In this document: positions 7,196 through 14,950 of the stretch, one piece after another
How positions within the stretch are numbered: the stretch's first letter is position 1
Layout of the letters: each line of letters begins with the position of its first letter
DNA from: JBDSKH01 sp050245915
Lineage (GTDB): Bacteria; Actinomycetota; Actinomycetes; Actinomycetales; Microbacteriaceae
Reading direction: 5' to 3'
Assembly: GCA_050245915.1 (NCBI GenBank)
Contig: JBFWWZ010000008.1
Coordinates: forward strand, 1-64,000
Length of the DNA: 64,000 nucleotides
Made by a program: the position numbers and the translations under genes
Notes under the pieces: model-generated
The model's input: only the letters and a program-made list of their open reading frames with translations
Databases searched by the model: none
Told to the model about the DNA's origin: nothing

Positions 7196-8653
7196 TCAGG
7201 AGGGCAGGGCTCGGTCCCCGATGATCTGCTTCAGCGTGAGGGCGCTGCGCTTCGGGGTGCGCTCCTGGGTGACGTAGTCGACCCGGACGATGCCGAACCG
7301 CTTGTCGTAGCCCCAGGCCCACTCGAAGTTGTCGAGCAGCGACCACGCGAAGTAGCCGTTCACCGGGATGCCCTGGTCGATGGCGTCGAGAGTCGCCGCC
7401 AGGTGGTCGACCAGGAACCGGGTGCGCGCGGCGTCCTCGATGCTGCCGTCCGGCTCCACCTCGTCCGCGAACGCGCTCCCGTTCTCGGTGACCGCCAGGG
7501 CGACGCCCGCCGGTCCGGTGTACTCGTCGTGGACGCGGCGCAGGAGGCGGGTGAGCCCCTCGGGCTGCACCTCCCAGTCCATCGCCGTCACCGGCAGGCC
7601 GCGCTTGTGGAAGTGCACCGACTCCGCGTTCACGAACGGCGAGCGCAGCGGGCGGACCGACGGCGCCGCGTTGTTCGAGGCGTTCTCGGCCGGATGCGCG
7701 CTCACCGCCTCGCCGTGGTAGTAGTTCACCCCGAGGGTGTCGATGGGGCGCGAGATCGTGGACAGATCGCCGGGGCGGATCACGTCCTCCAGTCCCGAGC
7801 CGGCCAGATCCTCGAGCACATCCGCGGGGTACTCGCCCCGGAACAGCGGGTCGAGGAAGATCCGGTTGAACTGACCGTCGATGCGGCGCACCGCCTCGAG
7901 GTCGCCGGCGTCATCGGGATCCACCGGGTCGACGACGCTGAGGTTCAGGGTGATGCCGAGGCTGAGGCTCGCGTCGCGGGCGCGCAGCTCGCCGACCGCC
8001 AGGCCGTGGCCGAGCATCAGGTGATGCGCGGCCGCCACCCCGGCGGCCGGGTCCTGCCGGCCGGGGGCGTGCTCGCCCGAGACGTAGCCCACGAACGCGG
8101 AGCACCACGGCTCGTTCAGGGTCGTCCAGGCGCGCACCCGGTCGCCGAGCACGTCGTGCACGCTGAGGGCGTAGTCCGCGAAGCGCTCGGCGGTGGAGCG
8201 CGCGGTCCAGCCGCCCTCCTCCTCGATCGCCTGCGGCAGGTCCCAGTGGTACAGGGTCAGCCAGGGCTGGATGCCGTGCTCGAGCAGCTCGTCGACCAGA
8301 CGGGAGTAGTAGTCCAGTCCGGCCGGGTTCACGGGGCCGCCGTCGGGACGGACCCGCGACCACGAGGTCGAGAACCGGTACGCCTGCAGCCCGAGATCCG
8401 CCATCAGCTTCACGTCATCCCGGTACCGCCGGTAGTGGTCGCAGGCCGGATCGCCGGTGTCGCCGCCGACGACCGCTCCGGGGATGCGCGCGAACGCATC
8501 CCAGATGGAGTCGGTGCGCCCGTCGACGTGCGTCGAACCCTCGATCTGGAAGGCCGCCGTCGCCGCACCGAACACGAAGCCCGGCGGGAACCGGCGCACG
8601 TCGGGGGACTCCCCGGCCGCCGGAACGCGACCGGGGGTGGTCAGCTGGGTCAT
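7196..8653 (-). CDS. bglC: Beta-glucosidase, glycoside hydrolase family 1
   Basis: A 485-residue GH1 enzyme with no signal peptide, so it acts in the cytoplasm on imported cello-oligosaccharides. The acid/base Glu181 is in TTLNEP and the nucleophile Glu390 in AVTENG. FVFGAATAAFQIEG at the N-terminus and the DNFEWAWGYDKRFGIVRVDY aglycone-site region near the C-terminus are also typical, and the length is normal for a retaining GH1. The start overlaps the stop of the upstream permease gene as ATGA, and the LacI regulator follows after 17 bp. It should release glucose from cellobiose delivered by the linked ABC transporter. Confidence 0.95.
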   Translation of the reverse strand: MTQLTTPGRVPAAGESPDVRRFPPGFVFGAATAAFQIEGSTHVDGRTDSIWDAFARIPGAVVGGDTGDPACDHYRRYRDDVKLMADLGLQAYRFSTSWSRVRPDGGPVNPAGLDYYSRLVDELLEHGIQPWLTLYHWDLPQAIEEEGGWTARSTAERFADYALSVHDVLGDRVRAWTTLNEPWCSAFVGYVSGEHAPGRQDPAAGVAAAHHLMLGHGLAVGELRARDASLSLGITLNLSVVDPVDPDDAGDLEAVRRIDGQFNRIFLDPLFRGEYPADVLEDLAGSGLEDVIRPGDLSTISRPIDTLGVNYYHGEAVSAHPAENASNNAAPSVRPLRSPFVNAESVHFHKRGLPVTAMDWEVQPEGLTRLLRRVHDEYTGPAGVALAVTENGSAFADEVEPDGSIEDAARTRFLVDHLAATLDAIDQGIPVNGYFAWSLLDNFEWAWGYDKRFGIVRVDYVTQERTPKRSALTLKQIIGDRALPS

Positions 8654-9486
8654 CCCTTCACCGCTCCCTGCATGATGCCGCTCACCAGCTGGCGGCCCGC
8701 GAAGACGAACAGCAGCAGGAGCGGGATGGTCGCCAGCACGACGCCGGCGAGCACGATGGAGTAGTCGACGAAGTAGTTCGACTGCAGCAGCGACAGCGCC
8801 ACCGGCAGTGTCGGGTTCTGCCGGTCGAGAACGATGAACGGCCAGAAGAAGTTGTTCCACGCGCCCACGAAGACGAAGAGGAACAGCATCGCCGCCGCCG
8901 GGCGTGCGGCGACCACGCCGACCGTCCAGAACGTGCGCAGCATCGACGCCCCGTCGACGCGCGCCGCCTCGATCAGCTCGTCGGGGACCGCCTGGCGCAG
9001 GTACTGCGTCATCCAGAACACGCCGAACGCGCTCGTCAGCGCCGGGATGATGATCGCGCCGATCTGTCCCGTCCAGCCGAGCTCGGCGAACAGCACGTAG
9101 AGCGGCACCACGCCGAGCTGCTGGGGCACAGCCATCGTCGCGACCACGAAGGCCAGCAGACCGTTGCGACCGCGGTACTTCAGCTTCGCGAACGCCCAGC
9201 CGGCGAACGTCGAGGTGATCACCACCGACGCAGCGATCAGGAACGACGAGTAGATGGAGTTCCACAGCGCCGGCCAGAAGTTGACCGCCGGGTTGTTCAT
9301 CACCTGCAGCGCGTTGTCGATGAAGTTGCCGCCCGGCCACCACGGCCGCTCGCGCAGCGATGAGGCGTCGCCCGAGCCGATCACGAACGACCAGTAGAGC
9401 GGGAACGCCGCACTCACGAAGACGACGACGAGCACTGTGTAGACGCGGAACCCGGCCCGGTTGCCGCGGATGTGCGTGGTCTTCAT
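8650..9486 (-). CDS. cebG: Sugar ABC transporter permease (MalG/CebG-type)
   Basis: A 278-residue CUT1-family inner permease with six predicted helices. The EAA loop EAARVDGASMLRTFWTVGVV (about residues 180-200) contacts the ATPase. It is the second permease of the operon: its ATG overlaps the stop of the first permease gene and its stop overlaps the start of the beta-glucosidase gene. No ATPase gene is present in the operon, as in Streptomyces ceb systems that share the MsiK ATPase, so an unlinked ATPase must energise it. Confidence 0.93.
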   Translation of the reverse strand: MKTTHIRGNRAGFRVYTVLVVVFVSAAFPLYWSFVIGSGDASSLRERPWWPGGNFIDNALQVMNNPAVNFWPALWNSIYSSFLIAASVVITSTFAGWAFAKLKYRGRNGLLAFVVATMAVPQQLGVVPLYVLFAELGWTGQIGAIIIPALTSAFGVFWMTQYLRQAVPDELIEAARVDGASMLRTFWTVGVVAARPAAAMLFLFVFVGAWNNFFWPFIVLDRQNPTLPVALSLLQSNYFVDYSIVLAGVVLATIPLLLLFVFAGRQLVSGIMQGAVKG

Positions 9487-10430
9487 CGTGCACCCACCTT
9501 TCCCGCGGGACGGGCCACGCGTGTGTAGCCGATCTCGTCGCGCACCAGGGTGCGCGTGATCACGAGGTTGAGCAGGCCGATCAGCAGGATGATGACGAAC
9601 AGGATCCAGGCCATCGCGGCAGCGCGGCCGAAGTTCCATTGCCCCCACCCGATGTCGTACAGGTAGAGCGTGATGGTCAGCCATTGCTGGCCGGCGCCGC
9701 CCCGTCCGAACTGGTCGAACACGCGCGGCTCGTCGAAGATCTGCAGGCCGCCGATGGTGGCGGTGATGACGACGAAGATCAGGGTCGGCCGCAACGACGG
9801 CAGCGTGATGCTGAAGAACTGGCGGATCGGGCCGGCGCCGTCGACGCGGGCGGCCTCGTAGTAGTCGCGGTTCACCGCCTGCATGGCGGCGAGCAGGATC
9901 AGGGCGTTGTAGCCGGTCCAGCGGTAGTTGACCATCGTGGCGATGGCGATGTGGCTCCAGAACGGCTCCTTGTGCCACTGGATCGCCGGCAGCCCGAGGT
10001 CGTTGAGGAAGCCGTTGACGAGGCCGAAGTTGTCGGCGAACACGACGGTGAAGATCAGGCCGACGGCGACGGGCGCGACGACGAACGGCAGCAGCACGCT
10101 CATCCGCCAGAAGGTCTTCGCCCGGATGTTGCTGTCGAGCACGGCCGCGATGAGCATCGCCAGGGCGAGCTGCGGCACGGTGCTGAGCAGGAAGATGCTG
10201 AAGGTGTTGCGCAGGGCCGTCCAGAAGTGCGGCTGCTGCAGGATCCAGACGTACTGGTCGAAGCCGACGAACGTGCCGGAGCCGCGGACGAGGTCCCAGT
10301 CCATCAGCGAGATCACGGCGGTGTAGCCGATCGGGAACAGCCCGACCAACGCGAAGACGATGAAGAACGGCGAGATGTAGAGGTACGGAGAGACCTTGAG
10401 GTCCCACCTGCTGAGGCGCTGTCTGAACAT
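9483..10430 (-). CDS. cebF: Sugar ABC transporter permease (MalF/CebF-type)
   Basis: A 315-residue CUT1-family permease with the first helix at about residues 15-38 and the ATPase-contact loop EAARVDGAGPIRQFFSITLP. Start is ATG at 10430. Upstream in-frame codons run into the hairpin that separates this gene from the binding-protein gene, so a longer start is unlikely. The stop overlaps the second permease start (ATGA). Together the two permeases form the membrane channel for the cello-oligosaccharide importer inferred from the operators and the GH1 partner. Confidence 0.93.
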   Translation of the reverse strand: MFRQRLSRWDLKVSPYLYISPFFIVFALVGLFPIGYTAVISLMDWDLVRGSGTFVGFDQYVWILQQPHFWTALRNTFSIFLLSTVPQLALAMLIAAVLDSNIRAKTFWRMSVLLPFVVAPVAVGLIFTVVFADNFGLVNGFLNDLGLPAIQWHKEPFWSHIAIATMVNYRWTGYNALILLAAMQAVNRDYYEAARVDGAGPIRQFFSITLPSLRPTLIFVVITATIGGLQIFDEPRVFDQFGRGGAGQQWLTITLYLYDIGWGQWNFGRAAAMAWILFVIILLIGLLNLVITRTLVRDEIGYTRVARPAGKVGAR

Positions 10431-10452
10431 GATCGATCCCGGGGAGAGAGAA

Positions 10453-10490
10453 AAAGGGGGCGCGGGCCAGGGGAAGCCCACGCCCCCTTT
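10453..10490 (-). terminator. Intra-operon hairpin/attenuator between cebE and cebF
   Basis: On the minus strand GGGGGCGTGGGC, an 8-nt loop, then GCCCGCGCCCCC followed by TTTTTCTC. Eleven of twelve positions pair. It sits between the binding-protein stop and the permease start. Partial termination or 3'-end protection here would give more binding protein than permease. Confidence 0.7.
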
Positions 10491-10500
10491 CTCGTTTCCG

Positions 10501-11754
10501 TTAGAAGGCGGAGACCTCGGTCACCCAGGTGTTCCAGCTGGTGTCGACGTCTTCGAGACCGTCGAACACGCGGGTCACGGCGTTCTGCAGAGCGTCGTGG
10601 AACTGGAAGAACTTCGGGCCCTTGAAGGTTGCGACCGACACCGCGTCGGCCCGGTTGGTGAGGATCTCACCGGTGGGCGCGCCGTTGAAGTAGTCGTTCG
10701 TCGCCGCGGCGAGCTCGTCGCTGCCGAGGGCGTCGACCTGGCTCGGGAAGGTGCCCGCGTTGGCGAACGCCTTCATCTGGGTCTCGGGCGAGGTCAGCCA
10801 CGCCGCGAGCTGCTGCGCCTCTTCGACGTGAGCGCCGTTGGCCGGAACGGTCAGGTACGACCCGCCCCAGTTGCCGCCGCCGCCGGGGAAGACGTCCGCG
10901 ATGTCCCAGCCGGTGATGTCGGGAGCGTTGCCCGAGATCACGCCGAGCATCCAGCCGGGGCAGAGCATGGCAGCGAACTCACCGGACGCCATCGAGGCGA
11001 ACCAGTCCTCGCTCCACTGGCCGGAGTAGGCCGCGATCGGCACGGCCTTGGTGGCGACGGCCTCGTAGGCGGCCTTGATGTCGGGGTTGTCGGTGGCGAT
11101 GATCGAGCCGTCCGGGTCCTCGTAGGCGAGCTCGTACTGGTTCACGATGCCCTGGAGCACCGAGTTCGCCGAGTCGATGAACGGCCTGCCGGTCTTGGCC
11201 TTGTAGTCGGCGCCGATGGCGAAGAAGTTGTCCCAGTCGCCGTCGAACAGCGCGGCGACCTCGGCGCGGTCGGTCGGGAGACCGGCGGCGGCGAAGAGGT
11301 CGGAGCGGTAGCAGATGCCCTGCGGGCCGATGTCGGTGCCGTAGGCGATCAGGTTGCCGTTCGCGTCGGTGGCGGCGGCTTCCTTCCAGTCGAGCCAGCG
11401 ACCCTTCAGGTCGTCGGGCACGGGCGCGAGCAGGTCGCTGTACTGCATCGCCTCGGTGAACCAGTCGATCTCGACGGCCTCCACGTCGGCGAGGCCGGTG
11501 TTACCCAGCTTCTGGAAGTAGTTGGCGCGAGCGTCGTTCGAGGTCGCGGCCTTGTTGTGGACGACCTTGATGCCGGTCTCATCGGTGAACTCGGCGAGCA
11601 GCTCGTCGGTGTAGCCGAAGTCGTTGAACGTGGCGAGGGTGAGGGTGACGGGGCCGTCGTCGTCACCGCCGCCGCCGGTCGAGCAACCGGAGGCGATGAG
11701 GGCGATGCCGGCGACGCCGGCGAGTGCTGCGATAGTGCGTCGTGAAGTTCTCAC
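10501..11754 (-). CDS. cebE: Sugar-binding lipoprotein of the ABC importer (CebE-type)
   Basis: A 417-residue extracellular solute-binding protein (family 1). It has a lipoprotein signal peptide with basic N-terminus (RTSRR), hydrophobic core and lipobox IASGC, giving lipidated Cys24. Start is GTG at 11754, with AAAGGAG five bases upstream; the GTG at 11760 abuts that site too closely. The mature part contains the VTLTLATFNDF beginning usual for the family. First gene of the operon, it lies directly behind a promoter flanked by three CebR/CelR-type operators. Binding of cellobiose or longer cello-oligosaccharides is inferred from this context and from the linked beta-glucosidase. Confidence 0.93.
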   Translation of the reverse strand: MRTSRRTIAALAGVAGIALIASGCSTGGGGDDDGPVTLTLATFNDFGYTDELLAEFTDETGIKVVHNKAATSNDARANYFQKLGNTGLADVEAVEIDWFTEAMQYSDLLAPVPDDLKGRWLDWKEAAATDANGNLIAYGTDIGPQGICYRSDLFAAAGLPTDRAEVAALFDGDWDNFFAIGADYKAKTGRPFIDSANSVLQGIVNQYELAYEDPDGSIIATDNPDIKAAYEAVATKAVPIAAYSGQWSEDWFASMASGEFAAMLCPGWMLGVISGNAPDITGWDIADVFPGGGGNWGGSYLTVPANGAHVEEAQQLAAWLTSPETQMKAFANAGTFPSQVDALGSDELAAATNDYFNGAPTGEILTNRADAVSVATFKGPKFFQFHDALQNAVTRVFDGLEDVDTSWNTWVTEVSAF

Positions 11755-11795
11755 GGTCACTCCTTTGTGTGTGCGTGAACAGAAGATCCGAGGGA

Positions 11796-11809
11796 TGGGA
11801 GCGCTCCCA
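11796..11809. promoter_or_regulatory. CebR/CelR operator O1
   Basis: TGGGAGCGCTCCCA, a perfect 14-bp palindrome identical to the operator described for CelR/CebR. It lies downstream of the transcription start of the ceb operon. Confidence 0.85.
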
Positions 11810-11816
11810 TCGAGTG

Positions 11817-11830
11817 TGGGAGCGCTCCCA
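11817..11830. promoter_or_regulatory. CebR/CelR operator O2
   Basis: Second perfect copy of TGGGAGCGCTCCCA. Its centre is 21 bp (two helical turns) from O1, placing both on one face just downstream of the expected transcription start. Confidence 0.85.
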
Positions 11831-11842
11831 CGGATCGCGACC

Positions 11843-11871
11843 ACGGTATCCACGTGCGCCCCTCGTGTCAA
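11843..11871 (-). promoter_or_regulatory. Promoter of the ceb operon
   Basis: On the minus strand TTGACA (11871-11866), a 17-bp spacer and TACCGT (11848-11843). The spacing is ideal for the vegetative sigma factor. Operators lie on both sides of it. Confidence 0.7.
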
Positions 11872-11885
11872 TGGGAGCGCTCCCA
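11872..11885. promoter_or_regulatory. CebR/CelR operator O3
   Basis: Third perfect copy of TGGGAGCGCTCCCA, directly abutting the -35 element on its upstream side. Its centre is 55 bp from O2. Confidence 0.85.
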
Positions 11886-12033
11886 CGACTTTTCCCGGCG
11901 CGGGGGGACGTGCGCGAATCAGGAGATTCCGGGCGACTCGCCGCCTCGGGGATACGGCTACTCGGCGTGTCGCGGCCGGTCTCCTGATCCCGGCCCAGCG
12001 GCGGGCGGCCGCCGACACCACCGCAGGCAGCAG

Positions 12034-12066
12034 AACGCCCCCGCCGCGGGATGCTGCGAGGGCGCT
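12034..12066 (-). terminator. Terminator of the DHA2 exporter gene
   Basis: An 11-pair stem (two G-U) on the minus strand, AGCGCCCTCGC / GCGGGGGCGTT, with the loop between, beginning 10 bases after the exporter stop. No long T tract follows. Confidence 0.55.
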
Positions 12067-12075
12067 CCAGGGGGC

Positions 12076-13992
12076 CTAGCGGCGGGCGGGCTCCGGCGTC
12101 GGCACCGAGCCGGTCTGAGGTCCGACGAACGCGCCGGCCTCTGCCGCGGCGATCGCGGCCTCCGACTCCAGCTCGGCCTCCGCGGCGCGGGCGTCGGCCG
12201 CCTCCTGCATCGCGGACTTCTCACGCAGCGGCGCGGGCCGCAGGAAGAAGCTGAGCAGGAACGATGCGAACACCACGAACGCCGAGAGCCAGAACACGAC
12301 CACCGACGCATTGGCGAACCCGTTGACGAGCGGGGCCTTGAGCGCGATGTCGGCGCCGTTCAGGAACGAGGTGTCGCCGTTCAGCGAGTCTCCCGCCTCG
12401 CCCGAGTCGCCGGATGGCAGCTCGTCCACCCGCTCGAGCACCTGGTCGACGATCTGCCCGCGGGTCGCGGCGTCCTCGAGGTCGATCCCCGGCGGCAGCT
12501 GGTCGATCAGCGGCTGCAGGATCGGGTCGTAGATCGCCTGCATGATCGGCTGGTTGTTCTCGGCCTGGGCCACCGACGGGGTCAGCGCGGCGTCGAGGGC
12601 GTCGTGCAGCAGATCCTTGTTCTTGAACGAGTCCCCGATAGCCCCGGGCAGCACGCTGAACAGCACCGAGAAGATGATCGCGACACCCAGCGTGCCGCCG
12701 ATCTGACGGAAGAACGTGGATGCGCTGGTCGCCACCCCCATGTCGCGCGCGTCGACCGAGTTCTGCGATGCCAGAGTGAGGGTCTGCATCAGCTGGCCGA
12801 GGCCGAGGCCGGCGAGCAGCATCCCGGCCATGGTGAAGATGACCGGCTTGTCGTACGTCGAGAAGGTCAGGAAGAAGAACGCACCCGCGAGCATCGCCGA
12901 TCCGACGATCGGGAAGATGCGGTACTTGCCGGTGCGGGCGATGATCTGCCCGCTGATGATCGACGAGGCCATCAGCCCGACGATCATCGGGATCATCAGC
13001 CAGCCGGCCTCGGTCGGGGTGGCTCCGTTGACGAGCTGCAGGTAGAGCGGGATCGTCATCATCGCGCCGAACATGCCGAATCCGACCAGCACGCCGAGCA
13101 CGGTCGCCATGGAGAATGTCGGGCTGCGGAACAGTTTCAGCGGCAGCAGCGCATCGTCGCCGAGCGCGCGCTCGATCAGGATGAACGCGACGAGGCCCAC
13201 CAGGCTCAGGCCGTAGAGGGTGAGGTTGATCCCCGACATCCAGCCCCAGTCGCGGCCGAATTCGAGCGCGATGAGCAGCGGCACGACCGCAAGGGTGATC
13301 GTCGCGACCCCGCCCCAGTCGATGCGGACCTTGGTCTGTGCATGGTGCGGCACGTGCAGGAACGCGAGCACCATGATGAATGCCCCGATGCCGACCGGCA
13401 CGTTGATCAGGAACACCCAGCGCCAGCCCTCGAGGAAGAGGATCTCGTCCGCGCCGGCGAACAGGCCGCCGATGAGGGGCCCGATCACGCTGGAGATGCC
13501 GAACACGGCGAGGAAGTAGCCCTGGTACTTCGCCCGCTCACGCGGGGCCAGGATGTCGCCCATCACGGTCAGCGGCAGCGCCATCAGACCGCCGGCGCCG
13601 AGACCCTGCACCGCGCGGAACGCGGCGAGCATGCCCATCGAGGTGGAGAACGACGCGAGGATCGAGCCCGCGAGGAAGATCGCGATCGAGATGATGAACA
13701 ACGGCCGCCGCCCGAACAGGTCGGAGAGCTTGCCGTAGATCGGCGTCGACACGGTCGAGGTGATGAGGAACGCGGTGGTGACGAGCGCCTGCAGGCTCTG
13801 GCCGTTGAGGTCGTCGGCGATGGTGCGGATGGAGGTGCCGACGACGGTCTGGTTGAGCGACGAGAGGAACATGGCCGCCATCAGTCCGATGATGACGAGG
13901 TTGATCTGCCGCCGGCTCATGTGACCGCCGGCGTCGGCGAGCGCCTGGGCGCGCTCCTTGCCGCTCAGTCGTCGGGGCGCGGGTGTAGACAT
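12076..13992 (-). CDS. MFS drug exporter, DHA2 family (14 helices)
   Basis: A 638-residue exporter, longer than the usual 500-550. Seen: motif C-like [12 protein letters not shown], motif [12 protein letters not shown] and the [17 protein letters not shown] first helix typical of DHA2 proteins. Between the last two helices is an extracytoplasmic loop of roughly 110 residues, rich in acidic residues (about 470-575). A charged Ala/Glu-rich cytoplasmic tail follows the last helix. No regulator gene is adjacent. The upstream region carries a GGTGT/ACACC palindrome that could bind an unlinked repressor. The substrate is unknown. Confidence 0.92.
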   Translation of the reverse strand: MSTPAPRRLSGKERAQALADAGGHMSRRQINLVIIGLMAAMFLSSLNQTVVGTSIRTIADDLNGQSLQALVTTAFLITSTVSTPIYGKLSDLFGRRPLFIISIAIFLAGSILASFSTSMGMLAAFRAVQGLGAGGLMALPLTVMGDILAPRERAKYQGYFLAVFGISSVIGPLIGGLFAGADEILFLEGWRWVFLINVPVGIGAFIMVLAFLHVPHHAQTKVRIDWGGVATITLAVVPLLIALEFGRDWGWMSGINLTLYGLSLVGLVAFILIERALGDDALLPLKLFRSPTFSMATVLGVLVGFGMFGAMMTIPLYLQLVNGATPTEAGWLMIPMIVGLMASSIISGQIIARTGKYRIFPIVGSAMLAGAFFFLTFSTYDKPVIFTMAGMLLAGLGLGQLMQTLTLASQNSVDARDMGVATSASTFFRQIGGTLGVAIIFSVLFSVLPGAIGDSFKNKDLLHDALDAALTPSVAQAENNQPIMQAIYDPILQPLIDQLPPGIDLEDAATRGQIVDQVLERVDELPSGDSGEAGDSLNGDTSFLNGADIALKAPLVNGFANASVVVFWLSAFVVFASFLLSFFLRPAPLREKSAMQEAADARAAEAELESEAAIAAAEAGAFVGPQTGSVPTPEPARR

Positions 13993-14050
13993 CGAGGAAC
14001 CTCGTTCTGTGGTGAAGGGGTGGCGGCCGCCATCGGCCAGAATATTGCGC

Positions 14051-14068
14051 GGTGTGCAAAGTTACACC
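14051..14068. promoter_or_regulatory. Palindrome upstream of the DHA2 exporter
   Basis: GGTGT, 8 nt, ACACC, inside the roughly 120-bp space between the divergent exporter and carboxypeptidase genes. AT-rich sequence suited to a promoter (AATATT) lies beside it. It is a possible operator, with no local regulator. Confidence 0.35.
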
Positions 14069-14100
14069 CAACGCACCAGGTTCGGCAACACGGGCTCGCT

Positions 14101-14106
14101 TAGGAT
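14101..14106 (+). promoter_or_regulatory. -10 box TAGGAT of a leaderless gene
   Basis: TAGGAT, six bases, then the GTG at 14113. No ribosome binding site. Confidence 0.5.
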
Positions 14107-14112
14107 GTCGGG

Positions 14113-14928
14113 GTGACGGACGAGGAACGCCGCGATCGACGAGACCTGCGACGGCCGAGTCCCCGGGTGCGCCGGCGCCGGGTGATCGCCGCGCTGATCG
14201 TCGCCGTCGTGTTCACCGGAGCCGTGATCGGATCGATCCTCCTCTTCGCCCCGCACCCGCAGGAGGAGAACGTGGCCGAGAGCCCGACCCCGACGCCGAC
14301 GCAGAGCACACCATCGCCGCATCCGACCGGTCCCATCAAGTCGACCTTCGACAAGCGCGCCTTCTCGATCGACGACCCCGCCAGCCTCTGGGTCGTCGTG
14401 AACAAGCTGCGCCCGCTGAACCCGCAGGACTACGCGGCACCCGACCTCGTCGACGTGCCCGTACCGCACGTGTACTCACCGCAGCTGCGGCAGGAGGCGT
14501 CCGACCAGATCGTCGCGATGTTCGCCGCCTTCACCGCCGAGACCGGTCTGCAGATGCAGTCGCAGAGCGCCTACCGCAGCTACGCCGCGCAGCAGAGCGT
14601 GTACGGCGGCAACGACACCCTCACCGCCCGTCCGGGATACAGCGAGCACCAGACCGGGCTCGCCATGGACATCAGCGCCCTCCCCAACGTCTGCGCCCTG
14701 CAGATCTGCTTCGCCGACACCCCCCAGGGGCAGTGGCTCGCCGCCAACGCGTACAAGTACGGGTTCGTCCTGCGCTATCCCGACGGGATGACCGACATCA
14801 CCGGGTACCAGTTCGAGCCGTGGCACTACCGCTACGTCGGCATCGCGCTCGCGACCGAGATGCACGACACCGGCATCGCGACCCTCGAGCAGTTCTTCGG
14901 ACTGCCGGCGGCGCCGAACTACCAGTGA
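14113..14928 (+). CDS. D-alanyl-D-alanine carboxypeptidase, VanY/M15B family
   Basis: A 271-residue protein with a basic N-terminus, one membrane anchor (about residues 24-46), a Pro/Thr/Ser-rich extracellular linker and a C-terminal M15 peptidase domain. Zinc-site signatures are present: SEHQTGLAMDIS (the SxHxxGxAxD motif) and EPWHYRYVG, with the catalytic Glu and last His ligand. SAYRSYAAQQSVY is also typical. It should trim terminal D-Ala from peptidoglycan stem peptides outside the membrane. A vancomycin role is not implied, since no vanR/S/H/A/X genes are near. The start is GTG with a leaderless-type -10 box. Confidence 0.92.
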   Translation: MTDEERRDRRDLRRPSPRVRRRRVIAALIVAVVFTGAVIGSILLFAPHPQEENVAESPTPTPTQSTPSPHPTGPIKSTFDKRAFSIDDPASLWVVVNKLRPLNPQDYAAPDLVDVPVPHVYSPQLRQEASDQIVAMFAAFTAETGLQMQSQSAYRSYAAQQSVYGGNDTLTARPGYSEHQTGLAMDISALPNVCALQICFADTPQGQWLAANAYKYGFVLRYPDGMTDITGYQFEPWHYRYVGIALATEMHDTGIATLEQFFGLPAAPNYQ

Positions 14929-14948
14929 TCTCGACAGGCTCGATCACC
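14926..14948. repeat. Short interspersed repeat, copy 2 (between convergent genes)
   Basis: TGATCTCGACAGGC then TCGATCACC, the reverse complement of the family unit. It begins in the carboxypeptidase stop codon and ends two bases before the end of pgm. Its near-palindromic arms could act as a bidirectional terminator. Confidence 0.5.
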
Positions 14949-14950
14949 GG

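Noticed and set aside
10430..10481. Longer start for the cebF permease at 10481
   Set aside because: The extension would be encoded by the terminator-like hairpin and gives a non-homologous Pro-rich leader.
11854..14103. A 749-residue plus-strand frame opposite the DHA2 exporter
   Set aside because: Composition is Arg/Glu/His/Gly-rich with no domain, and it is the mirror of a well-supported membrane protein.
14113..14928. Vancomycin resistance gene cluster
   Set aside because: The VanY-type domain is common in housekeeping D,D-carboxypeptidases, and no vanR/S/H/A/X genes are present.
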